A stretch of DNA of 64,000 nt from assembly GCF_910596095.1 (NCBI RefSeq), contig NC_056550.1:29175699-29239698 (forward strand), given 5' to 3'. Of the stretch, positions 34,377-48,110 are shown piece by piece. The position numbers were made by a program, and so were the translations under genes. Position 1 is the stretch's first letter, and the number at the start of each line of letters is the position of its first letter. Under the pieces are notes generated by a model that worked only from the letters and a program-made list of their open reading frames with translations, did no database searches and was not told the DNA's origin. The stretch comes from Thunnus maccoyii. Taxonomy: Eukaryota; Chordata; Actinopteri; Scombriformes; Scombridae.

Positions 34377-36032
34377 CAGTCCCCTCCGAAAGTATTGGAA
34401 CAGCAAGGCAAATTCCCTTTTTTTTGTTGTTCACTGAAGACATTTGGGTTTAAGATCAAAAGATGAGTATGAGACAAGAGTTCAGACTGTCAGCTTTTAT
34501 TTCCTGGTATTTACATTTAGATGTGTTAAACAACTGAGGATATATCACCATTTGTATTACACCACAGCATTTTTAGGTGAGCAAAAGTAAAGGAACAAAC
34601 AATCTTAAAGTAAATAACATTTAATATTTATTTGGTGGCATAACCCTTGCTTGCAATAACTGCCTCAAGCCTGCGACCCATTGACATCACCAAACTGTTG
34701 CATTCTTCATTTGTGATGCTACTCCAGGCTTTTACCGCAGCTTCTTTCAGTTCTTGTTTGTTTTTTGGGGGGTTTCTCTCTTCAGTCTCCTCTTCAGGGG
34801 GTGAAATGCATGCTCTATTGGGTTACGGTCAGGTGATTGACTTGGCCAGTCTAAAACCTTCCACTTTTTTCCCCTGATGAAGTCCTTTGTTTTGTTGGCA
34901 GTGTGCTTTGGGTCATTGTCCTGCTGCGTGATAAAATTCCTCCCGATTAGTTTGGATGCATTTCTCCACAAATTGGCAGACAAAATGCTTCTGTACACTT
35001 TGGAATTCATTCTGCTGCTACCATCATCAGTTACATCATCAATAAATATTAATGAGCCTGTTCCAGAAGTGGCCATGCACGCCCAAGCCATGACGTTACC
35101 TCCACCATGCTTCACAGATGAGCTTGTATGCTTCGGATCATAAGCAGCTCCTTTCTTTCTCCACACTTTGGCCTTTCCATCACTTTGGTAGAGATTAATC
35201 TTGGTCTCGTCAGTCTATAAGATTGTGTTCCAGAACTTTTGCGGCTCATCTCTGTACTTCTTTGCAAATTTCAATCTGGCCTTCCGATTCTTACTGCTGA
35301 TGAGTGGTTTGCATCTTGTGGTATGGCCTCTATATTTCTGCTCTCGGAGTCTTCTTCGAACAGTGGATTGTGATACCTTCACCCCTGCACTGTGGAGGTC
35401 ATTGGTGATGTGACTTACTGATGTTTTGGGGTTTTTCTTCGCAGCTCTCACAATATTTCTGTCATCAACTACTGTTGTTTTCCTTGGCCGACCTGTTCGA
35501 CATCTGTTGCTCAGTACACCAGTAGTTTCTTTCTTTTTCAGGACATTCCAAATTGTTGTGCTTGCTATGCTCAATGTTTGTCCAATGGCTCTGATTGATT
35601 TTCCTTCTTTTCTCAGCTTCAAAATGGTTTGCTTTTCTCCCATGGATAGCTCTCTGGTCTTCATGATGGTTTATCCTCTTTAACAAGAAATGCAGTGTTT
35701 ATAGGTTTAAACCCAGGCCAAAAAGTAGACTAGTCATGCAGAGCTATTTAATGTTTGAACAATCAACCTTAAAGGCAACACCTGGTCAACAAGAAACACC
35801 TGTCAGTCACATGTTCCAATAGTTTTGCTCACTTGAAAAATGGGTGGGTTCAAACAAAGGGTGGTATGTCCTGAGTTGTTTAATGCATCTACATGTAAAT
35901 ACCAGGAAATAAAAGCCGACATTCTGAACTCTTGTCTCATATTCATCTTTTGATCTTAAACCCAAATGTCTTCAATGAACAACAAAAACAAGGGAATTTG
36001 CCTTGCTGTTCCAATACTTTTGGAGGGGACTG
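34377..36032 (-). mobile_element. Tc1/mariner transposon, unit 3
   Basis: 1656 bp at the same TA site as in unit 1, so it was copied with the unit rather than inserted independently. Confidence 0.93.
34628..35664 (-). pseudogene. Tc1-family transposase, nonsense and frameshift (unit 3)
   Basis: Same gene as in unit 1, with the shared C-terminal frameshift plus its own stop: the Trp codon directly before the first catalytic Asp (WTDE) is TAG near 35215. Dead. Confidence 0.88.
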
Positions 36033-37511
36033 TATGCTCTTTTCAATTTTCAGGTGACAACTACTGCAAAACCCTTGGGACCAAATTATGTAACACTGAC
36101 AATTGGAGAGTTAATTGGAGAGTTAAAAGAACATAAGAACCGTAGGGTTGTTAGGCAGATGAATCACAGCCTAACCAAAAATGTTTTAGAGCATAGAAAT
36201 ACCAAAAGACACCAAGCTGTACTACTGGTACCCTGTCATGTTGCACAGCGCATGAAAATGGCATGAACTGGTGAAAATAATTAGCTCCAATAGAAAAATA
36301 TTAGGCCATGATATGTATGGTAGGCTAATGGTACATAATTTGGCCGATCTGACCAGAACAGATTTGTGTCAATAACAATAACTTTACTTCAACCACGAAT
36401 GAAACAGGCCACTGTTTATTGTGTGAGAATAAGCTATCAATTACATTTCTAGTCTCATATATGTTCATGTTTAGAAGATACTGTCTTTCTGTTTGCCATT
36501 GCTCTGCCCTCAGATACAATCCTAAAACTGTATTATAAATCATTTTATCATCAAATCAATTAAAAGAAAGAACCAAACAAGACATATTAAAAACATATTG
36601 GGTCAATAAATAGTGCTGAAAAAAACTGGCCCATTGTTCAACCTAATTACCACAATACCAGACCCCTGGTCTATGGTATTGTGGTGCTAGTGTGCTCTCA
36701 CACATCTCACACATCTTTGTGCACATGGAAGATGCAACTAAAACAGGGACCCACTCATACAAACATTGCTTGATAGCCACTAATAGTGATCAAAAACTCC
36801 ACAGGATACCTTTAAATTTTTATTTCATTCTGAAAGTTGGAGCTAGCAAAGATTTTTAGATTTCTTAGATGGTAATAAGGCATCAAAAAGATCTGCTGCT
36901 CCCTCATTTGTAAACCATTATTTATTTTGATCTGTACTGAATGTAAAACATATTTGAAAAGTCTTCCTGATATTGACTAAAGATATTGTACCCACATCTC
37001 TGTTATCTCAAAAATCTTTGACCTCTCTATTATTCTGTATTTCTACATCTAAATGCAAACTGTAGACAAACACTTCTTAAGGATCTTTTACTGCACTTTT
37101 TGAAAGTATTGTGTGGACATAGCACATTGTGCTGTAAGCTGTTATCACATATCACACATGTAACTGTAGAGAAATTATTTCTTATATTTTCTTCAGATCA
37201 TAGACTCATTTTTTTTTACTTTTTTAAAGAATTAGAAGCACACATATAATTAGTAAAAAGGTCTGTTGCTAAGTTAAATTTGCCACATCTACAGCTGAGG
37301 TTGGTCTACCAGGTCTCTGTTGCAGGTTCATATACTGATCTTTGCAGCAAGTGTGAATTGATCCTGTCATAGTTCCCTTGGTTTGGCTGATCCAGTCAGA
37401 TATTTTGCTCCCCACCATCCCAAACCACCCTGACCACCCAATTTTCCTCTAAAATTGTATCCCAACAACAAAACAAGAAAAGCAAAACAATGTGAATAAC
37501 AAAAAGGCTTG

Positions 37512-37517
37512 TTTATT
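37512..37517 (-). promoter_or_regulatory. Poly(A) signal of collectin copy C
   Basis: AATAAA on the minus strand, conserved relative to copies A and B. Confidence 0.6.
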
Positions 37518-37758
37518 TTAAAAAGAAGCGTTTATACTGAACACAACTTTGCAGTAACACTGGTTACAGATGTGTCATGTTCAAATTCTGCTGGACACTT
37601 TATCTGTGGTAAATATGCGAAGCGTGGACACTTTGCATCTGCATCTTCCCCTACACAGCGTCAACACAGTGAAGCAATACTTTATCATACGCCAGATAAG
37701 ATCGAGCACATGAAAAACTTTCCATTAAAGCAAGAATTGCAAGGGATACGATATATGG

Positions 37759-40391
37759 TTATATCTGACAAATGATGTAAGCATTCAGAGAGCAATCTTG
37801 TGACACTCGCCAGACGCCGTTTTCTGACAGCATGGTGCAGCCCGTATCCCCGACAGATCCGTTTGGCTGCCCTTCACCCCATTTGGTGAAGGTCAGACGA
37901 CGGTTTTTCATATCTGTCTCAAAATGACCCTCTGCTTTTTTATTGTTGACATAGATCCAGACCATTTTGTCCTCTTCACCAAACAGCTGAGTCAGTGCGC
38001 TGTTCTCCTCCTCGTTCCTGGGCAAAGCCAGCTCTAAGTCTTGTTGGGAGCAGAACTCGATGGCCTGGGAGAAAGAGCCTCTCTCCTTGTTTGACACAAA
38101 GTATTTCTGACCAACTCTCCGGACAAAGTCATGGTTCACAGCTGAAAAAAAGAAAACAACATGCCTGATATCAGAAATATATGGAACCCCCCCAAACATA
38201 ATATTCTTTTATCTTGTGCACATAACATATGGATATTGCTGGCACAAGTGATCCATTTTGTTTGCTCCAGTAATTATCTTGTGGACACGACACGCAATCT
38301 TGTGAGCACAAGATAATAACTTAGAAACTAATACTCTGAAGTTGTGATGAACAAGATAAAACATATCATCTCTCTATATACAAACACAGATACATTAATA
38401 TTAGTGAAGCCAACTATTGCAACATTTCACTTTCTCAGACAACAAGACGGGATAATCATACATCAGAAATACTTCACTTCCTGTAACACTCACTTGTAGT
38501 TCTTGAATATGATACTTACCCAGCTCCAACTTAGAAAAGCTTTTCTTTAAGGCTTCAAGGTCCTGGTCAACAAAGTCAAGTAGATCTGGATCAAACAAAT
38601 TAAATACAGTTACTGCCAATAAGTTGGACCTCACATCTGTCACCAGATTGTTACAGATGACAATGACAGACAGTCATTCATTTTTACTGACCATGACAGC
38701 AGACCAAAGCTAGTAAACCAATCACACATGGACACAATAGCAGGTACACCTTACAATATAATACAGTCCAATACAAAGGCCTTCAATATCTTCTGCCTGT
38801 ATTAAGTGTACACACTTTTTGTGCAAGATTTGTGTTGAAATTTGAGGTCTGAAATGACTCAACGATCAACAGAAAATTCATTAAAACCCATTTTACATTG
38901 ATGAATCGTTTTGTCATTTATCAAACAAAATCATAACTGGTTAATTCCTTGATGCCAGTGTCTCTGACTGAATAAAGACAATTGAATATTACATTAAGCT
39001 GCATTAAGCTGGGGGACTTGCAAGAGACAATTATTAAAAAGAAGAAGATATCCTGACTTTTAGTGCCAATATAGGTCAACCTCCAAAAATACTGAAACTC
39101 TCACTTCTCACAGTACAACTCAGTGTGTCTTTAATTAGACCCTCTGTGCCTGATCAATGCCCACATCTTTCAAATTCCAAGTCCTCAGTTTGTAACAGGC
39201 TCTCTGATAAACATCTGAAATTAGAAACCAAGATAACCCTGATGACATTCCCTGTTATTTTCTCAGACTTTTCAATGCCCCTTTTAAACACATGTAACTG
39301 TTTTCACAGACTGTGTAGTACTTATCGTGATGAGGACACTGATCTCCATGTGTAAAATTGGGGGTGTATCTCTATAAATGCATTGTATTTTAATATTTAC
39401 ATACTATGGCCTCAAAATATAACCAAGTTGAAGTAATATCACACAGAAACAACCTAAACAAAAATCAAACAGTCAAGCTTCAGGAAGGTACTGTTGCTGA
39501 ACTGAATTCGTACATGTGTTTACCTTTCTGTGTGTGTTTGTGTGTTTACACATTATCTGACTAGACTTGTGTGTTCATGCGTTCTGAAATTTGCTTAAGA
39601 TGTACTATTACTGCATTAGGGAAAAGACAAACTGTAATTGTTCAGCTGATGAAAATAATTCAGTACAATTTATATATATATTGTTTAAAGTTTAAAAAGT
39701 TATATAACCTCGTCCACACATTACAGCAGGTCCATCACGTCCACGGGCTCCAGGGAATCCAGTGGGTCCAGGATATCCAGCAGGTCCCGCCCGTCCTTGT
39801 TCCACAAAAGAGCAGGGAAAGAGACATAAAACAAGATTCATAATACATAGCAAAGATTATGCTTGTTGTTTATTTGAAAAAAAATCTATGGATGAAAAAT
39901 TGACGTAATTGCAATGCTCAGATGATTAGGGGGGAAATGACAGTATTTAGCCTGAGCATGGTGCCGGAGGAAAAGCCATGCTGTAACCTGAAGTCATAAG
40001 GGTTTATCCTCTGATTAGCATGAATGTATTCAGAGATTTGAATATCAGTCTTCTGTGACAGCTGACACACACACAGAGTGAAGAATAAGGAAGGTGACAT
40101 GAAAGGATCTGGGGAGGTTTGAGAGAGGTTTCAGGATTGTAGCTAAAAGCAAACTCATCTGACTGTCCAACTGGTAGGGTTGCCAGATTGTAGAAAACAA
40201 ATCATTGAAGTGTAGACCTAATGTTGTAAGGAGCATGATAGCAGTGAAGTTGCACCCACACCAGGTTTCCCAGGAGATTTTGTCTCACCTGGGGGACCAG
40301 GAGGACCAGGAGGACCAGGAGGACCTGGAAGCTGACTGTAGCCAACAGGAGCCATCAGGCAGAGGACGCAGAGCAGGAGACACAGCCTCAT
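37759..40391 (-). CDS. mbl2-like: MBL-like collectin, copy C (4 coding exons)
   Basis: Exons 40289-40391, 39709-39795, 38520-38585 and 37759-38141 give 212 aa. The stalk is reduced to 12 triplets: four identical GPP in exon 1 and 8 mixed ones in exon 2 (GRA GPA GYP GPT GFP and so on). The lectin domain begins AVNHDF rather than AVKHDF and carries QPN and WRV. The intron between neck and lectin exons lacks about 300 bp that is present in copies A and B. The 5' exon probably ends at 40849. No frame disruption is seen. Confidence 0.85.
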
Positions 40392-40421
40392 CTTGTGAAT
40401 GCAAAACTTCCACAACTTATT

Positions 40422-42087
40422 CTGGTTGCAGAAAGCGAGCAAGATTTTCTGATGCAGTGATTAGAAAAACATTACTTAAACATTACTGGTAACCTGTTTG
40501 TCTTTGTAATCAGTAATACATCCCACTGGAATCAAAATGTTCTTAAACATATTCTCTGAATACATATTTGAAATATAGTTAAGGATTTTCCTATTTTCAG
40601 GCCCCACAAGGAATAGTATTTCATCATAATGTACATCCATTAATTTAAAGTCTATAAAATTAAATCAAAGGTGTTCTGCTCAGTCTGTAGCAAAGTAAGA
40701 ATTACCACTTCATTACAAATGATATGACTCTAATAGTTCCAGCTGGTTGTGATACTTCAGGAAAAACTGATGAAATTTTCAGGGCAATTAAAGCATCTCA
40801 ATAACACTAAATCTAGTACCAAAACGTAATAAACAGAAAGGAACTCACCGTATAAACCAGGAGTGATCTGCAGGATATTCCACTTTTTTACTGCCTCCAA
40901 AGAAAAATGACCAAGAATGTGTTTCGAGCTTATGTGTGAGAAACTTAGTCCAGAGTGAACAACGGATGTCGTGGTTTATGTTGACGATATCATGTGGTAT
41001 ATGATACAGAAGATAGAAGAAAAGCTGAGTCTTAGAGCCTCCTTCAAGTTTAACCAGTAGTTCTGTGAGACTGCAGAGCTTATTGTGGAAGGATTTCCTT
41101 TCAAATGAACTCACAAACAATATTTCTCTATAATTAAATAAATAATAAATTACAAGTACGTTAACACACTGTACAGTACATCAGGGGCACCGGATTCATT
41201 ACAGAAGTGCGGGGGCCAAAAAGTTTCTGTGTGTGTGTTTCGCGGACACAGACGCACTCCACATGTGCGCACTAATAAACATGGTTGCAACTTGATAACT
41301 TTCCAGAGTTGTGAATATTACTGCTGTGCAGTGTTTTTCTGATCAGTCTTTAAACCCAATAATCTGTTACTCCAACCTGCTGCTGGATCATATTTCATCG
41401 TCTCACCGACACTTTAAACAACACGCCTGCACCAACGCAGCCCCTTATTGTTTTACACAGGACTGCTTTTTCACCATAAGGGCTTCTTTATTACAAACAA
41501 TTCCGCCATACAAACCTGGAATCTGTGTAACAGCTGATCTCTTTATATAAAGTCAATGGTGTGGATTAGTAGCAGAACACTGAACATTAATTACCGTCAG
41601 ATCCTGACTGATCCTTTTAATGAAGTTACCGTTGTTGTGCCACGTGCGTAAATGCGCACATCGCTTTAAAGATGCACTTACCGTTTCTGCTGCTGTGGGA
41701 TGCTGCAGGTGTTTAATAAAGTCAAAGGAAAGAAACTGATGCACAGCAGCTGTGAGCAACAAACAGAACATCAGTACTGATGTTTCTGCAAAATCCCGGA
41801 TACAATCAGTGACACCTGAACAACATTCATGTTAAATCCAGACATTAATCTGACACGTCTCAGACCTGCCTGAGTCATATCAATAACTGTATTTTGACAT
41901 TTGGCATTTCAGTAGATTATGTTATAGATGCGAAATACTAGAGAAGTAAAAGAAGCAAAAGGAAGTTGGTTTGTGATTGTGGAGAGCTCTGTGTGCGCGC
42001 ATCTCTGCTAATTGAAGCCGCGCAATTTGAGGCTTTTGTGCTCTCTGCAGTTTTCATTATGGACCGATCTGTGTGCTGAAATGTGAC
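40422..42087. other. Upstream flank of collectin copy C
   Basis: Same block as in unit 1. Probable non-coding first exon ending at 40849. Small deletions occur near 41662. No other gene is seen. Confidence 0.5.
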
Positions 42088-42779
42088 TAAAGCCTGAAAC
42101 ACTAGAAACAGCAACTTCACTGCCTGTAATACATCAATGGCCTGTATGCATCTTCTTATGTGCACCGCCATATTTCTCCCTCTCCTCCTGTCGCTCCACA
42201 TTAAGTTCCACTCTGTTACATTAAAATACCGGTTTTGAGGAGCACAAATATACGGGGCTCACACCATCCGGGGCTGAAGCAGTGGCAGCCCCGGACCCAA
42301 AGCTTTGGCACCGCGCTCACAGCTGTTGTGTTCACAAATGAAATGCGCACTTTCTATCGTAAGTGTTGCAATATAGGGGCATTTGAGGGGACATAGTGGG
42401 GAGCCAATGGCCCCCTACTTCCAGCGCCAGTGCAGTACATACATGCAGTCACTTTAACATCAAACTGAGATATGAATTCTCTCCTTATGTAAAGATATAT
42501 AATCAATGAAGATACTGCAGCTATTTTGTATATTTTTCAAAACAGCCGATGTTACTGTAGGAGACATGCTGTCACATTCTGTGATGCACTATTGATTTAA
42601 TATTGAACATATTTGTGGTGACTTCACGTAAGATTGAAGGTGCTTCACATGACAGTAGCTGAAATACATAAATGTAAGACTTTTCTCTTGGGTTTTTATT
42701 TTCCATTTTTCAACAAGCACACTTATCGTTGTATGTAGCCTATCATTAGCAATTCAAACCACACTGTCGCCACATTTAA

Positions 42780-43306
42780 CATGAGGGAGGACTGTACAAT
42801 TGTTATGGAATTCTCCATCATTAGGGGTTACAAGTTGGGTTACATTGGGTCAAGCTTGGCCTTGAGGTCACAATGTAATTCTTAAGCAGTCTCCTTGAGA
42901 CTCCAGCTGTCTGTGATGTTTTGGGGAGGGCAGAAACCTCTCTGATAGAGGGTATATCAGCATTGCCATGGTTACCAAGGTCAGAGGAGGCTTTCCTTGA
43001 CAACACAGATAAGTGGATGACACAGTCAGATATTCACACCAAAACTGCTGACATTCCATGCAACGTGACAAACCAATGAGACTAATTTTTCATATTGTAG
43101 GCTGATAAAGACTAGGACTCGGACCATCAGAGGACAGAACGGAAAGAGACAGCACCGGAGTAGAACACTCTGGTGTTTACTGTTTTCGGTTCTCTGCTTG
43201 GCCAAGTGCTTCGATAAACATTCTCAACTTTAAGACATCAAGGGCTTGTGTGCACTTTTCTCCACTGAGGTGCTGACCATCACTCAGAAATATCCACAAC
43301 AACAGT
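42780..43306 (+). repeat. Solo-LTR-like block, unit 4
   Basis: Unit 4 copy with the same internal motif order. Tentative. Confidence 0.3.
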
Positions 43307-43739
43307 TAAAGATATCCTGTGTAGTTTTCTTGTAAAGATCTTTGTTGAGCCACTGCTGCATTACTTTGTGCATTACTGCTGCCACCAACTGTCACCAAGT
43401 CAGTAGAATAACGTGAAACCAGTGGAAGGACTGTGTTGTGTAAGTGGCAACTACCATGGCTTGAGGCTGAAGTCAATGCGGAAGCACCTTACAGGTTTGG
43501 AGACTCATAGCAGATTTGATGTCTGCTGTGTGGGCGTTGATTGACAGCTGTGATTGACAGTTGGCTCACCTGCTGCTCTCCCCAGCTCTGGGACTCACAC
43601 TGAGTCGGACTATTGTGGCGATATTTCACTAAGTTTAATGTCACTTAATAATGATACCTGCTCTGTTAGCATAATTTAGCTAAAAAAGCTAACTTAAGCC
43701 CAAGTGTGCACCACACTGTATTTCTCAGGGGGTGGGGGG

Positions 43740-44309
43740 TAGGGCTGTAGTCTCCTGGTCGACTGGTCGATTAGTTGGTCGATATGCTCTCGTCACACTA
43801 AATTCTTATTGGTCGAATAATCTCTGTGTTACTGTAATAAGGAGAGAAGTGCTACATCAGTAGCCTTCCAGGATTAATCCATTATTTCCTGCGGCGGGAG
43901 GGACAGACTAACAAATTACCTGTGAAAACGGGGGTGTATTCAAAACACCCCTGTTGTTTTCACAACTTTTAACTCTTCCAACCTGACGGAGACTGCTGGG
44001 TCTAACTGGACTCAACGTTTACTGAACGTTTACTGAATGTTTACTGAATCAGCATCTGAATCTAACAGTTAATACATGCTAAAAAGTCACATCTGTTGTT
44101 TTCCAAGTGCTGGAAAAGTGAAGGGAGTTAGCTCCAAAGTTAGCAACAATAGGTTAGCCTAACCTGAAGAGGCAAAACGGAGAAATGTGAGTTCACTGTG
44201 CACTCTGTCCCATTACTTCACCCCCCCAACCCACCCACAAATAATCGATTAGGTGAAGATAATAAACAATTTCAGTTGACCAAGATTTATTTGGTTGACT
44301 ACAGCCCTA
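43740..44309. mobile_element. hAT-like MITE, internally deleted (unit 4)
   Basis: Both ends present, but about 200 bp are missing near 44050 compared with unit 2, and the internal hairpin is shortened by a 6-bp loss near 43930. Confidence 0.7.
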
Positions 44310-45640
44310 CTGAGGTGTGTTTCCAGAGCGTGAAAGGCAACACCCCACACTCCTTACTTAGAAGGTCCTGGCTCCAAACAGAAAATATCACGCCGACCGT
44401 TTCTTCAACACCCAAGGAATGCTGGTCCATAAAGTGAGAGCCAGAACCAGACCATCTAAACAACCTCCTGCAAACAGAAAGAATCAGATAAGGAACCCCC
44501 CATCTCCTGCATGGTCACCAAACCAGACCACTGACCCAAACTATCTTTGATCTGTCAAGCTTCAAGAGCCAACAAGATAGGAAGACCAATTCACACCCCA
44601 GTGTAAATTAAGAGCACCATTTTGATAAACAACCCCCACCTAAGAGCCAGACACACACAGAGACGAACTGGCACCAAACTTTAATCCCACTGTGGATTTT
44701 GATTCAGGACTTGAATGACCAACCCAAGAACTGATCACTGGGCAAACCAGCATAAGGCACAAGACATGCTGCACTATATGCCATGCCCATTCGCACACAC
44801 ACACGCATACACACACGCTCACACACACACACACCCTCAAATGACATGGACCTCTGCCGTTTGCAGTCAGATCAAGAAGAACAAAGGACCGTGAAACCCA
44901 TGGACTTACAAATGTAGTTTTGGATCCTGTGTAAGGATAATTGTATCCCCATAAAATCATAAAGATATTTGAGTGCACAAATTCCTACATATTTTGGTGG
45001 AGAATGCGGGCAAGGTTTAAACTGATTTGCAATCACAACAAGCATTTGTATCAGGTTCATATATTACATTCTGTTTATTACTGTGCTGTGGCTTAAAGTC
45101 TGTTACTGTTTTGCTGCATAAAATGAGAGTGATCTCAGAGTCAATTCAGAAACAGGCCTGGACAGGATCCCATACAAGGGGTAAGCAGACCACAGTCTAA
45201 CAGCCAATGTCCAAAAGGACACATAGAGGATAAGTAACTGCAGTCGTTATGTTTAGCAGACAATAAGGTTGTCTGTCAGTTAAGGGGTATGTAAGGACAG
45301 ATTCGGGCGAGATTCCCCGTCTATTAAGTCCTAGGGCCCTTCTTTATTAGCCAGCTTGAATGTATACTACAAGTCTCTAGTTCATTACAAGACTGTGCTA
45401 TATACTCCCCTTGACCATTAGCTTTGCTGTTTAATGGTTACTCTCTGTACTAGCTCAGGAAGAGAAAAGGCTAGACAGGAAAGCATAGAACACATGCAGA
45501 AGCTGTGTAATGCTGTGTGGCTAGAATTTAGCCTTATTTGGGAGTTTTAGTTCTTCTGATCCGTCGTGATCTGGAGTGACAATTTGTAGATTGCATGCAT
45601 TGGTAAAGTGAGTGTAGACTCATTTTGATTAATTCCAGGT
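44310..45640. other. Block with CA repeat, unit 4
   Basis: Shared with unit 5 (62690-63925). No gene is recognised. A (CA)n-rich tract lies at 44796-44834. Confidence 0.5.
44796..44834. repeat. CA-rich microsatellite, unit 4
   Basis: Interrupted (CA)n. Confidence 0.9.
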
Positions 45641-46083
45641 TCTCTGCTTGGCATATGCGCAGGGCAACACCGCACTGAACGTCATCTTGTTTTCAATTAG
45701 AGGTCAATAAAGCTAAGCAGTCTAGACAGACAGGCCAGCAGTGACCTGTATGTGTTAGTGCCCTCTCATGACAGAGTCAGAGAGTGATTATTCATTTACA
45801 GTTTCACCTTAACTGTAAAAGTGAGACCTCATTTTAAAGTGATGACAATTAGAGCTGTTTTTCTTTGGTCATAGATTAAAGAAGAGCACAGCCTAATTTT
45901 GAGGAATTATTGAATTCCAGTCAGAATAAAGCAATTTTGCATGGCATTTAACTTGCCTCTATGCTAATTCTGTCTTGTAGTGATTCCAAGAATTGCTTAC
46001 TTTTCAGTACTCAGAAATTTGCACGTTGTAACCCATAGCCTAGCGCTGATACAAGCATTCAGTGCTAGTGTCTCACCACAAGC
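45641..46083. other. Unit-4-specific spacer
   Basis: Not found in the other complete units; unit 5 rejoins part of it near 63960. No gene or repeat family is recognised. Confidence 0.4.
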
Positions 46084-46232
46084 TTAAAGGTCCAGTGTGT
46101 AATATGTGTGGTATTTAGCAGCCTCTAACGGTGAGGTTCTAGATTGAAGCACTCACCCCTCCCCTCCCTAAGACTTTGGCGAGGTTCCAGAAGTTACGGT
46201 AGCCTTCAAGGACAAGAAGCTATTTGCTGAAG
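46084..46232 (+). repeat. Dispersed fish repeat, TTAA-ended fragment upstream of exon 1
   Basis: Starts TTAAAGGTCCAGTGTGTAAT and runs without visible break to the ATG of the P2X7-domain gene at 46233. The repeat may therefore supply its 5' UTR or promoter. Confidence 0.5.
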
Positions 46233-48110
46233 ATGTCATCGTCCACAACAACTTTGAGCATTTCTAACAAGTCAAGCGATGAGGTGAATATGTATTTAGT
46301 TATTTAGTCTATAGTACTATAGGTTATAGCTCACAAGTAAGATAGAAATTATGAGTTTATTGTTTTGGTAATACAAGCTAACATTAGCAACGTCATGCTA
46401 AACAAAACTTACATTATTTTATTCTAAAGTTACGCATTATTGATAGCGAGATAGCGTTGGCAGGATAACGTTACATATTCTATTATCCGTTTGCAGAGTC
46501 AAGTACTGGAGGTTAGAGGGAGAGGAAGAGGGCGAGTTAGCGGTGCTGCTGCAGGCAGGACCAGGCGAGGGAGGAGAGCAAACACCGGCACCGCGGAAGC
46601 AGGGGAAGAGGCTGGAAGCCCTCCAAAGGGACCAAAGCGACTGAGGTTTGTGACGTTATTTATACAATTATTTTATCATATTCCTACTCGATCTGCATGA
46701 TATTAAAAATGCCAATACAACGCAAAGTTGTATTTGTAGTCTGTATAGTTTGATGTGTTATCAGTGTAACGTGAGTCAGTAGCCCCTTTTACACAGCCCG
46801 TTCAAGGCGGGAATACTGCGCCTGTAATCCGTCTCGCTGTTCTGTTTAGCCCGTATTCAGACCAAATCAGGTGGCGCAGTGCACAGCTGCAGGGTTGAAG
46901 AGGTGTGTGCGTATGTTTGTGCTTTAGAAGCTAACCGCTGTGAAACAATCAGAAAATAACCGTTTATTGATCTGATTCACCAGCTTCATCACTAACGTTA
47001 CTAGCGCCCCCTCTCTTCATTCACCCTCTAGGTCACTCGACCACAGCTGCTCTCTCTCTCTCTTTCTCTCGTCTTTTTAAAATGAGTCGGGAAGCCGACA
47101 GAAAAGTCCAACTTTACTTTTAACGTTATCAAACGAAGAGAGATGTCCTCCCCTCGGATCCTCTTTACGGCTATAATGCAGGTTTTCCTTATAAAAGAGG
47201 CTACTGAAAACATCAGCGACACTACTGAATGATTATATAAATACTATATAGGAACAGTATCGAGCAGCAATATTTTGACTTTATTTAAAAATAATGGTAT
47301 TGTTGTAGACATGTCTGGGAACACTGGACAGCCTACAATCCATATTCTGCACTACCATTACCATATTTCCAACATATCATGAAACTTATAACCTATAAAG
47401 CCTTATCTGTGTTTTTCCTGTGTTTTATTTTTTCAGAAACTTCTTGAAGAGATGACCTTGGAGGAGCACAGGCAGCTCACCAGTGAACTGCTTCAGAGGC
47501 AGCCAGGGCTCATTTTTGATGCCTTGATGATGCATCAGTGCAGGCATGGTGTCCCACTGTGTGCTGGAGTGCCAGGGGTACCATGGTGTACTTGTAGTAA
47601 CTGTACAGACATGCCTACGGACCGGGAGAGGAAATGCTGTGGCCAGTACCCTGCAGATTGTGTGAGCCTAATACCGCACTTCCCCCAGTACTGTCTTGAA
47701 AATGCTTTTTATGCATTCACAGGCGGTACTGGGAGGACATTATTGTATTTGGCCAAACCAGGAAGCCTGGGGTTGACAACCGGGAGTACCTTTATGCTGC
47801 CTATAGACATTTCATCTATTGACAGCATGGCTCTTTAGGCCAGGAAAACCGACTTGTCATCCTCACTTGCTGTGTTTGGAGGATCAGGGACAAGTTCCCT
47901 GATCCTCCAAAGACATCACACTGGTTTCACACCTGGCCTCTGCGTTTCCCTCCAGGTCCTCTGGAACGTCCACACAGTATCTCAGGTACTCACACACCTG
48001 CCTGTTCATCATCAAGGCATCAAATCATCTCATATTTATTTGTTACATTTCTGATATTTTATTTATTTTATACTTGTTCTATATATTTTCTATATTTATA
48101 TATTTTCTGA
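46233..48110 (+). pseudogene. P2X7 C-terminal-domain-like gene, three exons, broken (unit 4)
   Basis: The most complete copy. Exon 1 at 46233-46283 has ATG and encodes 17 residues (MSSSTTTLS...) ending in a gtgaat donor. Exon 2 starts at 46497 after tttgcag and encodes an Arg/Gly-rich, basic, probably disordered stretch (RGRGRGR) up to a donor at 46646 or 46650; only the second keeps frame with exon 3. Exon 3 starts at 47437 with KLLEEMTLEEH and has WCTCSNC and ERKCC. The domain is the cytoplasmic ballast-type domain of P2X7. No transmembrane segment is predicted, so this is not a channel. It shares with units 1 and 3 a frameshift near 47715 and a TGA at 47820-47822 in the continuing frame. 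Real transcripts cannot be excluded if a spliced or truncated form is used. Confidence 0.6.
47046..47070. repeat. CT-rich simple repeat
   Basis: Short (CT)n run in the intron before exon 3 of the P2X7-domain gene. Confidence 0.8.

Larger units (their letters stand above)
28655..42087. repeat. Tandem segmental duplication, unit 3
   Basis: Shortest complete unit. It has the same inverted-repeat junction between MITE and P2X7-domain exon as unit 1, a 234-bp tandem duplication at 32347-32814, an occupied Tc1 site and collectin copy C. Confidence 0.9.

Noticed and set aside
44990-45020. ttggtggagaatgcgggcaagg, resembling a retroviral primer-binding site after an LTR end
   Set aside because: I could not match it to the 3' end of a tRNA, and no LTR pair or gag follows. 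The unit 5 copy adds no support.
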